Positions 1-6,121 of a stretch of 7,963 nucleotides of DNA are shown piece by piece. The number at the start of each line of letters is the position of its first letter. Within the stretch, counting starts at the first letter, position 1. Source of the stretch: Deltaproteobacteria bacterium (GTDB taxonomy: Bacteria; Desulfobacterota; Dissulfuribacteria; Dissulfuribacterales; QOAL01). The notes below the pieces were generated by a model that did not search any database, was not told the origin of the DNA, and was given only the letters and a program-made list of their open reading frames with translations. The position numbers were made by a program, and so were the translations under genes. The stretch spans positions 1 to 7,963 of the forward strand of contig JALSKY010000265.1 of assembly GCA_026988585.1 (NCBI GenBank), given 5' to 3'.

Positions 1-446
1 ATCCAAAGCCTGACAATGCCCATCTTTACAGAGGGGTTACCCTGTTGACTCCCAACAATCTCGAGGCAGAGATCATGGCCGGTATCAGGATAGAGACTGA
101 TCAGGATGTAGAAAGGGCGGCCGGACTTATTGGGGATAAGCTCTCCGCATCAGGTGTGCTCATAACAAGGGGCCCTAAAGGTATGGCCCTGTGGCAGAGG
201 AAAAGGGGGATCTTTTCCATTCCTACTGCGGCCAGAGAGGTCTTCGATGTTACCGGCGCAGGGGATACGGTAATCTCTACGGCTGCACTCGGGCTTGTGT
301 CAGGGCTGGATATGCGTCAGGCTGCCTGGCTTGCCAATCTGGCTGCAGGGATTGTGGTTGGCAAGGTTGGTACTGCTACAGTCTCTGTGCAGGAGATTCG
401 ACACGCCATGAAAGATGGTCTAATTCAGACAGATAGCGATCTATGA
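1..446 (+). CDS. rfaE1: D-glycero-beta-D-manno-heptose-7-phosphate kinase, 3' part (PfkB family, RfaE1/HldA type)
   Basis: This is the C-terminal part of a PfkB/ribokinase-family sugar kinase. The reading frame is open from the window edge (first whole codon at 3), so the TTG at 45 is an internal Leu, not a start. The opening residues PKPDNAHLYRG then LLTPNNLEAE match the family's substrate-domain segment, where 'DPK...YRG...LTPN' is typical. The signature DVTGAGD is at 246-266, its last Asp (264-266) being the expected catalytic base, and AAGIVVGKVGTATV near the end is characteristic of heptose kinases. The enzyme phosphorylates heptose-7-phosphate at C1 in ADP-heptose synthesis for the LPS inner core and acts in the cytoplasm. 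The protein ends soon after the kinase domain, so there is no fused cytidylyltransferase domain as in E. coli HldE; a separate rfaE2 is expected elsewhere. A different PfkB sugar kinase is less likely. Confidence 0.92.
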   Translation, partial: PKPDNAHLYRGVTLLTPNNLEAEIMAGIRIETDQDVERAAGLIGDKLSASGVLITRGPKGMALWQRKRGIFSIPTAAREVFDVTGAGDTVISTAALGLVSGLDMRQAAWLANLAAGIVVGKVGTATVSVQEIRHAMKDGLIQTDSDL

Positions 447-477
447 ACAGAATAGTTATGAATGAGATTTATCATCC

Positions 478-1080
478 ATGAGGGATCTGACTCCTCCAGC
501 AGGCGGTCTTTTTCTGGTTGGCCTTCTGTTCCGGCCATCTCTTGATCTGGATCGGTTTGAAAATGAGCTCACCTCTCATGTTCAGGCCCTTGCCCACTCC
601 AAGATGATATTGTGTTCAGAGGGTTGGCATCCTGCACAGGGCCTTCCAAAGATTGCCATGCGTTCTCCAGAGGTCCCATTCCATTATACCAACTATTACA
701 GGCCGGAGATGGGCGATGATCTCCTGCGCCTTTTTCTCATCTATGAAGGAGTATGGTCACAGGACCTTCTTGTCCCTGCAAAGCAGATGGCACGGGAGAT
801 GGAAACCATGTTTCTGGATACTGGCGGAAATCGTACAGTGAATGTGGATCCTGGGATCTTGACCTTAGAGAGGCTGGTGTTGGCCACAAGCAAAAATTTC
901 CTGCACAGGATCTACCTCGCAGATGGGATATTTGCCGATTTAACTTTGATATATAAAAAGGGGGGATTCGTACCCTTGGAATGGACCTTTCCTGATTATC
1001 AGGATGTCTGGACCCTGGATTTTCTGAACAGTGCCCGTAAGGGTCTCAAGGTTCTCCTGAAACAGGCCAATATGATCTGA
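478..1080 (+). CDS. DUF4416 family protein of unknown function
   Basis: A 200-residue soluble protein with no signal peptide or membrane helix. I recognise it as DUF4416 from the order of conserved pieces: an N-terminal GLFLVGLLF strand, a central FHYTNYYRPEMGDDLLR segment, VNVDPGILTLERLVLATSKNF followed by HRIYLADGIFADLTLIY, and a C-terminal FVPLEWTFPDYQ. Its biochemical function is not known. Start choice: an in-frame stop lies at 463-465 and ATG 478 is the first methionine after it; the Shine-Dalgarno is weak (only a GAG about 11 bases upstream), so translation may depend partly on coupling to the kinase gene that stops 31 bases earlier. It sits between an LPS heptose kinase gene and yicC, and I recall this neighbourhood as recurrent in deltaproteobacteria, but that does not assign a role. 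Family call fairly sure, function unknown. Confidence 0.85.
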   Translation: MRDLTPPAGGLFLVGLLFRPSLDLDRFENELTSHVQALAHSKMILCSEGWHPAQGLPKIAMRSPEVPFHYTNYYRPEMGDDLLRLFLIYEGVWSQDLLVPAKQMAREMETMFLDTGGNRTVNVDPGILTLERLVLATSKNFLHRIYLADGIFADLTLIYKKGGFVPLEWTFPDYQDVWTLDFLNSARKGLKVLLKQANMI

Positions 1081-1110
1081 AGCTCAAGAAATAACTGTTG
1101 ATTATGAAAA

Positions 1111-1115
1111 AGAGG
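1111..1115 (+). promoter_or_regulatory. Ribosome binding site that decides the yicC start
   Basis: AGAGG lies six bases before ATG 1122, a normal Shine-Dalgarno distance. The other in-frame starts, TTG 1098 and ATG 1104, have no comparable purine run upstream. YicC proteins normally begin close to an 'RSMTA' motif, which is four residues from the chosen Met. Confidence 0.65.
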
Positions 1116-1121
1116 CTGAAT

Positions 1122-2006
1122 ATGAACGTTCGCAGTATGACCGCTTATGCAAGACAGGAGGTAAATCAAGGCGACTGGAGTGTAAACCTTGAACTCAGGA
1201 GTGTTAATTCACGGTTTCTGGATGCCCATATCAGGCTTCCGAAATCTCTTGCCCCACTGGAAGACAGGATACGCAAATACCTGAAAGAGACCATGATCCG
1301 GGGAAGGGTGGACCTTTTTGTGACCTATATCTCCATGGAGGATTCCACGGTCTCCTTTGAGCCTGATCTCGCCATGGCCCGTGAATACGTAAAGGCGGTG
1401 GATCTGTTGAAGAGGGATCTTGTCCTGCCTGGAGAGTTTGCTATCTCTGATCTGCTTACCAATCTCAATGAGGTCATCCTGGTTCGGGAAGCCCCTGCAG
1501 ATACAGAACTCCTGTGGCAGAGAATCTTTCCCCTGCTGCAGGATCTGGTGAAGGCGGCTTGCACCATGGCTCAAAAAGAGGCTGAAGCCCTGGTGCAGGA
1601 TATCTCTTCCAGGCTGGATAGGATAGAAGAGCTGCTCTCTGCTATTGAGAAGAGGGCACCTGAACGGCTGTCTCAGGCCCAGGAGACTCTTAGAGAAAGG
1701 ATTCAGGCTATGGTCGCTGATATATCTGTTGATGATGAACGCATCGCCCAGGAGATTGCCGTGTTGGCAGATCGTCTCGATATCACTGAAGAGCTTGTAA
1801 GGGCCAGGAGCCACGTAGGCCAGTTCAGACATTATCTGCGTCAGGGCGGAGAGGTTGGCAGGCGGTTGGATTTTCTGGTCCAGGAGATCTTTCGAGAGGT
1901 GAATACCATCTCTTCAAAGGGTTCAGACTCCTCCATATCCCAGATGGTAGTGGAAATCAAGGGCGAACTGGAGAAGATCAGAGAGCAGGTGCAAAATTTG
2001 GTATGA
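1122..2006 (+). CDS. yicC: YicC/YloC family endoribonuclease
   Basis: A 294-residue protein, close to the roughly 290 usual for YicC. The N-terminal YicC domain starts with VRSMTAYAR, followed by ELRSVNSRFLD, LEDRIRKYL and RGRVDLFV, all typical. The C-terminal DUF1732 half contains EIAVLADRLDITEELVR, SHVGQF, GRRLDFLVQEIFREVNTISSK and ends ISQMVVEIKGELEKIREQVQN, nearly the family consensus. Residues about 150-210 look strongly helical and charged, as in the known coiled-coil middle. Family members are oligomeric metal-dependent endoribonucleases; in E. coli YicC takes part in small-RNA turnover. The start was chosen by its ribosome binding site and family N-terminus; starting at 1104 or 1098 would add 6 or 8 residues. 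It is 41 bases downstream of the DUF4416 gene on the same strand, so probably co-transcribed. In many bacteria yicC is followed directly by remA and gmk; here another gene and a non-coding gap intervene. Confidence 0.94.
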   Translation: MNVRSMTAYARQEVNQGDWSVNLELRSVNSRFLDAHIRLPKSLAPLEDRIRKYLKETMIRGRVDLFVTYISMEDSTVSFEPDLAMAREYVKAVDLLKRDLVLPGEFAISDLLTNLNEVILVREAPADTELLWQRIFPLLQDLVKAACTMAQKEAEALVQDISSRLDRIEELLSAIEKRAPERLSQAQETLRERIQAMVADISVDDERIAQEIAVLADRLDITEELVRARSHVGQFRHYLRQGGEVGRRLDFLVQEIFREVNTISSKGSDSSISQMVVEIKGELEKIREQVQNLV

Positions 2007-2015
2007 TGTTTAGTA

Positions 2016-2031
2016 CGGCATAACAATTGCG
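2016..2031 (+). promoter_or_regulatory. Candidate sigma-54 (RpoN) -24/-12 promoter
   Basis: The sequence CGGCA-N6-TTGCG has GG at 2017-2018 and GC at 2029-2030 with exactly ten bases between them, the invariant spacing of sigma-54 promoters (consensus TGGCAC-N5-TTGCW). It matches the core except C for T at its first base and G for W at its last. It lies just after the yicC stop. Transcription would start near 2041-2043, giving a leader of about 40 bases before ATG 2082. Published analyses of PEP-CTERM/exosortase systems link such target genes to RpoN and the PrsK/PrsR two-component system, so the match has biological context. No activator site was identified; it would fall inside the 3' end of yicC. 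Confidence 0.6.
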
Positions 2032-2070
2032 TATACTCCTGTAGGTTTTGGATTCGATACAAAAACTTAG

Positions 2071-2077
2071 AGGAGGT
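2071..2077 (+). promoter_or_regulatory. Near-perfect Shine-Dalgarno for the surface-protein gene
   Basis: AGGAGGT matches seven bases of the ideal anti-16S sequence and is four bases from ATG 2082. It is the strongest ribosome binding site in the window apart from none of the housekeeping genes matching it, which suggests the protein is made in quantity once the gene is transcribed. Confidence 0.85.
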
Positions 2078-2081
2078 AGCT

Positions 2082-2522
2082 ATGTCCAAAAGAATTGTGG
2101 TGTTTTGCCTTGGGGTCTTTCTGACCTTCGCTGTATCTGCTCAGGCCAGTACAACAGACTGGCTTTCGGATGGAGATGTCAATTTCAACTTTTATGTATT
2201 CAATATCTTCAGCGGGGAGGATTGGCAGGGAATGAACTGCTGTCCCGCTGCCTGCCCTGAACCTGGAGATTCCGAACAGGGGACTGGAGCCTTTTTGGGC
2301 TCAGGCTTGGAGTCTCTTTTTACCTTTGCCATGAGCCTTTTGGATCCTGAATTTGAACTGGGAGAGGGAGGGGATTTTCTTCTTTCCATCACAACAGATC
2401 CCTTCAATATTCAGATAACTCCCGTCCAAGATCCACAGCTGGTACCGGTCCCCGGTGCAGTTCTGCTTTTGGCTTCCGGGCTTGCCGGATTGATTGGGTT
2501 CTCCAGGAAGAATATAGGGTAG
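2082..2522 (+). CDS. Secreted protein with PEP-CTERM/VPLPA-CTERM-like sorting tail (probable exosortase substrate)
   Basis: A 146-residue protein with both ends of an exosortase substrate. Residues 1-22 form a Sec signal peptide: basic MSKR, a hydrophobic core (IVVFCLGVFLTFAVS) and an AQA cleavage motif at 20-22. The C-terminus has VPVPG at 121-125, a hydrophobic segment of about 15 residues (AVLLLASGLAGLIGF, 126-140) and a short basic end (SRKN). This is the tripartite architecture of PEP-CTERM tails, nearest the VPLPA variant; exosortase would cut there and move the protein to the cell surface or extracellular matrix. The mature middle part (23-120) is acidic and Gly/Asp/Phe-rich and has a compact cysteine cluster, NCCPAACP, at 52-59 (Cys 53, 54, 58). 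I recognise no catalytic or binding domain. It appears to be a single-gene unit, bounded by a sigma-54-like promoter and a hairpin. Sorting class is fairly sure; function unknown. The exosortase gene is not in the window. Confidence 0.85.
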   Translation: MSKRIVVFCLGVFLTFAVSAQASTTDWLSDGDVNFNFYVFNIFSGEDWQGMNCCPAACPEPGDSEQGTGAFLGSGLESLFTFAMSLLDPEFELGEGGDFLLSITTDPFNIQITPVQDPQLVPVPGAVLLLASGLAGLIGFSRKNIG

Positions 2523-2537
2523 CATGCACTGATTTGC

Positions 2538-2565
2538 GGGCATCATGGATTTTACCTTGATGCCC
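2538..2565 (+). terminator. Terminator-like hairpin after the surface-protein gene
   Basis: GGGCATCA (2538-2545) pairs perfectly with TGATGCCC (2558-2565) around a 12-base loop, 15 bases after the stop codon. The following CTCTGTTTCTCCCC is pyrimidine-rich but not a clean T run, so termination may be imperfect or Rho-aided. Its place directly after the gene fits the end of a one-gene transcript. Confidence 0.55.
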
Positions 2566-2953
2566 CTCTGTTTCTCCCCATTTCATCCCTGATATTATCT
2601 TTTTAGTATGGTTTTTCATCCAGTCTTCTTTCCCGTCCAGTATTTGTCAATCGCTTGAGCAAAGTGCAAGGCTGCTTTTGGGTAGCAGTTTTGGGGTAAT
2701 TGTCTGATAATAAAGCTAACTCTGTTTTTTCATTGTCTTTTTTCTTTAGGTTGTTCCCTGAAACTGATCCTGAAATCTGTTCCCGGTGCAGGAAAATCCA
2801 TCCATTTCTTTCATTAAAAGTGGTAATCTGCCGTTAATGATGATAATTATGGATATTGCTGTTTTTGGCTTGATTCGAGAGCGGGAGTATTTATTTTTTG
2901 CTTTACTGATATCAGAAAAAAATGATTCAATAATGAAAGGATGAAAGAGAGAT
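2566..2953. other. AT-rich non-coding gap upstream of remA
   Basis: About 390 bases with no open frame that has both a start and a ribosome binding site on either strand; the minus-strand frame running out of remA is an antisense shadow. It is visibly richer in A/T than its neighbours, with T runs near 2725-2750 and 2890-2900. Things seen: a small hairpin CTGCT/AGCAG (2672-2688) followed by TTTT, two near-identical consecutive 12-mers starting CCTGAAA (about 2758-2781), and an inverted repeat TCATTAA/TTAATGA (2811-2817 and 2834-2840). It should hold the promoter for remA-gmk-rlmB-waaA, but I could not find a convincing -35/-10 pair. A small RNA cannot be excluded. Confidence 0.5.
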
Positions 2954-3235
2954 ATGAGTTTCAGGTATAAACTTTTAAATATCGGTTTTGGTAATACTGT
3001 TGTGGCAGACCGGGTTGTTGCCATTGTAAATCCCTCTTCCGCTCCAATGAAGAGGTTGAGGGAGGAGGCAAAAAGCAATAGTCGTCTTATAGATGCCACT
3101 CAAGGACGCCGTACCCGTTCCATAGTTATCACTGATAGTAATCACATAATCCTCTCTGCCATACAGGCAGAGACCATATCACAGAGGCTCAGTGCGGACT
3201 TTGTTGCCAAGCATGAAGGAAAGGAATCAAAGTAG
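2954..3235 (+). CDS. remA: RemA/DUF370 family regulator
   Basis: A 93-residue protein covering the whole DUF370/RemA domain. Family blocks in order: LLNIGFGNTVVADRVVAIV (8-26), NPSSAPMKRLREEA (27-40), LIDATQGRRTRSIVITDS (46-63) and HIILSAIQAETISQRL (65-80); the GRRTR and ITDS stretches are hallmarks. In Bacillus subtilis RemA is a small DNA-binding protein that forms oligomeric rings and activates extracellular-matrix and osmoprotection genes; in Gram-negative lineages its role is largely untested. The last 13 residues, charged and beyond the domain, look like a dispensable tail. ATG 2954 is preceded by GAGAG at about the right distance and matches the family start. Its stop is followed within bases by gmk, the classical remA-gmk pairing. 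It is the first gene of the downstream run and lies after a 390-base gap that presumably holds its promoter. Confidence 0.94.
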   Translation: MSFRYKLLNIGFGNTVVADRVVAIVNPSSAPMKRLREEAKSNSRLIDATQGRRTRSIVITDSNHIILSAIQAETISQRLSADFVAKHEGKESK

Positions 3236-3239
3236 GAAG

Positions 3240-3875
3240 ATGCCTCATTCCAAGGGTGATCTTTTTGTCATTTCTGCTCCATCCGGGGCAGGCAAAAGTA
3301 CCCTTTGCCAGATGCTGCTCCAGCGGATGGATGGACTGGCCTTCTCTGTTTCCCATACCACCAGGTCTCCTCGGCCAGGAGAGGTAGATGGCAGAGACTA
3401 TCATTTTGTCTCTTCAAAAGAATTTGAGGATATGGTTGCCAGGGATGAGTTTCTGGAGTGGGCCCGTGTCCATGACAACCTTTATGGAACTGCCAGGAGC
3501 CAGGTGATGGATCAGCTCTCCAGGGGGATAGATGTGATCCTGGATATAGATGTGCAAGGGGCTGCCCAGGTGAGAAAGCGGTTCCCAACCGCAATCTCCA
3601 TCTTTATCCTGCCGCCATCCTGGCAGGCACTGGAGGAAAGGCTGCTCAAAAGAGGGAGTGAATCCAGGGAAAGGATTGCGCTCCGGCTGAGAAATGCCAT
3701 GCAGGAGATGGAGTCAGTCTCTTCATATGATTATACTGTGGTCAATGATATCCTGGATGATGCATTTCGCTCTCTTTCTTCCATCATAGGATCTGTCCGT
3801 CTCAAAACTCCCCGTGTCTTGGCCTCTGTAGATCTCTCCCTGTTGAATCTTCCTGCTGACGCCTGGTTCCTGTAA
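3240..3875 (+). CDS. gmk: Guanylate kinase
   Basis: A 211-residue cytoplasmic enzyme that converts GMP and ATP to GDP and ADP, at the usual family length (about 205-210). Seen in order: P-loop SAPSGAGKST (12-21), GMP-binding SVSHTTRSPRPGE plus DGRDYHFVS, the EFLEWARVHDNLYGT segment, VILDIDVQGAAQVR, the lid-like ILPPSWQALEERLLKRGSES, and YDYTVVND near the end. Start choice is uncertain: ATG 3240 gives the standard N-terminus but its AGGA (3234-3237) is very close, with AAGGAAAGGA (3216-3225) farther off; ATG 3213 would add nine residues and overlap the end of remA, but has no good ribosome binding site. GTG 3192 looks least likely. Only four bases separate remA from ATG 3240, so translation is probably coupled. 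rlmB follows three bases after its stop. Confidence 0.96.
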   Translation: MPHSKGDLFVISAPSGAGKSTLCQMLLQRMDGLAFSVSHTTRSPRPGEVDGRDYHFVSSKEFEDMVARDEFLEWARVHDNLYGTARSQVMDQLSRGIDVILDIDVQGAAQVRKRFPTAISIFILPPSWQALEERLLKRGSESRERIALRLRNAMQEMESVSSYDYTVVNDILDDAFRSLSSIIGSVRLKTPRVLASVDLSLLNLPADAWFL

Positions 3876-3878
3876 AAT

Positions 3879-4721
3879 ATGACGCCAACCATTCAGAGGA
3901 GAGGTAGAACGGGAAAATCCGGTCCTTGCAACATCTCGGCAGGTGTTCATGGACAGGATGGATTGTTGATCTTTGGCATCCATCCTGTGCGGGAAGCCTT
4001 GTCTGTTGCGCCTTCTGCAGTTGAAGTGATCTATTGTCTGCCGACATTTGGCAGGAAGAAGGCTCAGAAGGCCTTGCTGAATCTTGCTCGATCAAGGGGG
4101 GCAAGAGTTGAAGAGGTCCGAGATTTCCATGGGCTTTCCATCACTTCAGGAACAGTTCATCAGGGGATTGCAGCTATTGTTCAACCAGTATGGGAGATCT
4201 CCCAGGATCAGCTACTGTCAGATCTACAGGCACTGCTCTCCCGGGGTATTGCTACGGAATTCCCGGTTTTGGTCATGGTGGATAGCCTTACAGATCCCCA
4301 GAATCTTGGAGCCATTATCAGGAGCAGTGTGGCCTTCGGAGCCTATGCGGTTGTGGTGCCATCCAGAAAGAGTGCGCCGGTTACAGGTGCGGTGGTGAAG
4401 GCATCAGCCGGCATCATCTTTTCTGCAAGGGTTTGCAGGATCCACAGCATCCTTACCATAATGGATAGATTTCATGAAATGGGGATCCTGATTGCAGGGC
4501 TGGATGGGCGGGCAACGGAGCCCATCTATTCCATGGATTTCACAGGGCCTGTGGCTGTAGTGGTTGGAGCAGAGGATCGCGGCATAAGAAAATCGGTAGC
4601 GCGACAGTGTGCTGTGCTGGCCTCCATCCCTTTGGCACCACAAGTGGATTCTCTGAATGCATCAGCAGCCCTGGCAATTGCTCTTTATGAGGTGAAGAGG
4701 CAGCGTGTATCAGGTCTATAG
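3879..4721 (+). CDS. rlmB: SpoU/TrmH-family 23S rRNA (guanosine-2'-O-) methyltransferase, RlmB-like
   Basis: A 280-residue SPOUT methyltransferase. The N-terminal substrate-binding domain starts at about residue 29 with LLIFGIHPVREAL, the usual RlmB opening, and includes GTVHQGIAA. The catalytic domain has the three SpoU motifs: LVMVDSLTDPQNLGAIIRS (Asn142, Arg148), AVVVGAEDRGIRKS (Glu232) and SIPLAPQVDSLNASAA (Asn260), which form the trefoil knot and bind S-adenosylmethionine. RlmB methylates G2251 in the peptidyl-transferase loop of 23S rRNA; a tRNA-acting TrmH relative is possible, but the N-terminal domain favours RlmB. The first 28 residues are a Gly/Arg-rich extension absent from E. coli RlmB (243 residues). 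ATG 3879 has no Shine-Dalgarno and may rely on coupling to gmk three bases upstream; TTG 3963 or 3966, after an AGGA, would give the short form. The 3' end overlaps waaA. Confidence 0.92.
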   Translation: MTPTIQRRGRTGKSGPCNISAGVHGQDGLLIFGIHPVREALSVAPSAVEVIYCLPTFGRKKAQKALLNLARSRGARVEEVRDFHGLSITSGTVHQGIAAIVQPVWEISQDQLLSDLQALLSRGIATEFPVLVMVDSLTDPQNLGAIIRSSVAFGAYAVVVPSRKSAPVTGAVVKASAGIIFSARVCRIHSILTIMDRFHEMGILIAGLDGRATEPIYSMDFTGPVAVVVGAEDRGIRKSVARQCAVLASIPLAPQVDSLNASAALAIALYEVKRQRVSGL

Positions 4722-6054
4722 AGCAGTATCTTCAGCTTTCGGTGCTGGCGCAAGACTCTGTTACAGAGGGGGGCTTTTTGTCAATTCAATTCTAAAAAGG
4801 GATATGGATGCCCAGGATGCCCTGGTGTGGAGAGGGCGGTTCGGAGAGTATCCTGAAGATGTTGTGTCAAAAGGCCCATACCATCTTTGGCTTCACGGTG
4901 TCTCCGTAGGGGAACAGGCAGTACTTGAACCGATAATTGATGTTCTTCTGGAACGATCTCCTGATCTTCGCATAGTTGTTTCTGCCTTTACGGTTACAGG
5001 CCTTCAGAGGGCGGCCCGGATTTCAGGTGGCCGTTTTGCAGTTGTACCATATCCGGTAGATTTTCCGAGTTCGGTTGCCAGTGCAATTTCTGCCCTTTCC
5101 CCGCAGGTATATGGTTGTGTAGAGACAGAGCTTTGGCCCAATTTTCTTCATGAGATTAGTCAACAGGGGATAAAAAGCGTCCTCCTGAATGGAAGAATAT
5201 CGGAGCGATCCTTGCCGCGCTACAGGCGTATCCGCAGGATGATGGCCGGTATGCTCTTGGGGTTTCATAGGGTGTGTGTTGTTTCGGAAAAGAATCGTGA
5301 CCGGTTTCTGTCTCTCGGCGCAAGACCGGATAGTGTCATGGTGACAGGCAATGCCAAATATCAGGGACTGCTGAACCGGGTCAATGGACAGGGGAGCAAG
5401 ATCCGTAAGGATATGGCCAGATTGCTGCAGGTTTCATCAGGGGACCTGTTGTGGGTCTGTGGCAGCCTCAGGAAAAAAGAGTATCAATACATGATTGAGG
5501 CCTTCCGTCTGCTCTGGCGGGATTTTTCAGGTTTGCGTCTTGTTCTCGCTCCGAGACATCTCAAGAGAAATCAGAAGATAGAGGCACTCCTGAAAAGGTC
5601 TGGTCTGGAATTTGCGGGATGGTCCGCTCTGAAAGCAGGGGGCAGGGAGGGTGTCGGAATGGAACAGGGAAAAGGACTTCCTCCGGTTGTCCTGGTGGAT
5701 GAGATAGGAGAGCTCTTTTCCATCTACTCTATAGCCTCTGTGGCCTTTGTAGGCGGGACATTGGAGCCTCTCGGCGGCCAGAATCTGATGGAGCCTGCTG
5801 CCTGGGGGTGTCCTGTGGTTTACGGGCCAAGCACATATAATTTTGAAGATGCAGTAGATGCCCTGGAGGAACAAAGGGCTGGATTGATGGTGAACGCACC
5901 GGAAAAACTGGCAAAGGCAGTTGGCTTCCTGCTGGAAAACCAGGAGTTTCGAAAAGAGGCGGGGCATCGGGCCAGGACAGCCCTTGAAAGGCTGGCTGGA
6001 AAGGCTGCAGAACGTCAGGCAGAGTTGCTCCTCGCTCTGATTCAGGAGAAGTAA
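4705..6054 (+). CDS. waaA: 3-deoxy-D-manno-octulosonic acid (Kdo) transferase
   Basis: A 449-residue GT30-family glycosyltransferase that adds Kdo from CMP-Kdo to the lipid A precursor at the inner face of the inner membrane. Seen: WLHGVSVGE (62-70, Glu70 matching the catalytic acidic residue of the 'SVGE' motif), a VPYPVDFPSSV segment, VETELWPN (139-146), VLLNGRISERS, MVTGNAKYQ, LVLAPRH, and the C-terminal nucleotide-sugar site AFVGGTLEPLGGQNLMEPAAWGCPVVYGP. The start is GTG 4705, because AAGAGG (4695-4700) precedes it and MYQVYR matches the family beginning; it overlaps rlmB by 17 bases in another frame, implying coupling. Oddities: Gln359 in GGQN where GGHN is usual, and GSLRKKEY (253-260) in place of the common STH/RPGEE motif. 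The N-terminal membrane anchor is weakly hydrophobic. Whether it adds one or more Kdo units cannot be read from sequence. It ends the operon and fits the LPS theme of rfaE1. Confidence 0.95.
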   Translation: MYQVYRAVSSAFGAGARLCYRGGLFVNSILKRDMDAQDALVWRGRFGEYPEDVVSKGPYHLWLHGVSVGEQAVLEPIIDVLLERSPDLRIVVSAFTVTGLQRAARISGGRFAVVPYPVDFPSSVASAISALSPQVYGCVETELWPNFLHEISQQGIKSVLLNGRISERSLPRYRRIRRMMAGMLLGFHRVCVVSEKNRDRFLSLGARPDSVMVTGNAKYQGLLNRVNGQGSKIRKDMARLLQVSSGDLLWVCGSLRKKEYQYMIEAFRLLWRDFSGLRLVLAPRHLKRNQKIEALLKRSGLEFAGWSALKAGGREGVGMEQGKGLPPVVLVDEIGELFSIYSIASVAFVGGTLEPLGGQNLMEPAAWGCPVVYGPSTYNFEDAVDALEEQRAGLMVNAPEKLAKAVGFLLENQEFRKEAGHRARTALERLAGKAAERQAELLLALIQEK

Positions 6055-6068
6055 CTTCAGATTTCGAA

Positions 6069-6096
6069 TGCTCTGCTTGGGCCTTGAAAGCGAGCA
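6069..6096. terminator. Hairpin between convergent waaA and coaX, possible bidirectional terminator
   Basis: TGCTC plus GCTT (6069-6078, with T6074 bulged) pairs with AAGC plus GAGCA (6088-6096) around a nine-base loop. It is 14 bases after the waaA stop and about 25 bases beyond the coaX stop on the other strand, where a shared terminator is expected. The flanks are only moderately T- or A-rich, so confidence is limited. Confidence 0.42.
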
Positions 6097-6121
6097 CTTC
6101 CCTTATCTCTAACCAGTTCTT

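Noticed and set aside
45..47. TTG as the start of the first gene
   Set aside because: The frame continues to the window edge with family-conserved residues (PKPDNAHLYRG), so this is an internal Leu codon.
1209..1832. Long minus-strand open frame (207 codons) inside yicC
   Set aside because: It is antisense to a clearly conserved yicC, has no recognisable family and no ribosome binding site; it is a codon-bias shadow.
2672..2692. Hairpin CTGCT/AGCAG followed by TTTT as a terminator
   Set aside because: Only five pairs with a seven-base loop, more than 100 bases past the gene; too weak to call.
2870..2898. TTGATT as a -35 box for remA
   Set aside because: No acceptable -10 at 16-18 bases downstream; the nearest TATTTA is only 12 bases away.
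2746..3099. Minus-strand frame of 117 codons across the gap and remA
   Set aside because: Half is antisense to remA and the rest is low-complexity translation of AT-rich DNA; no start signal.
5527..6097. Two overlapping minus-strand frames of 122 and 146 codons within waaA
   Set aside because: They lie opposite a well-conserved GT30 reading frame, are Pro/Ser/Arg-rich and match nothing I know.
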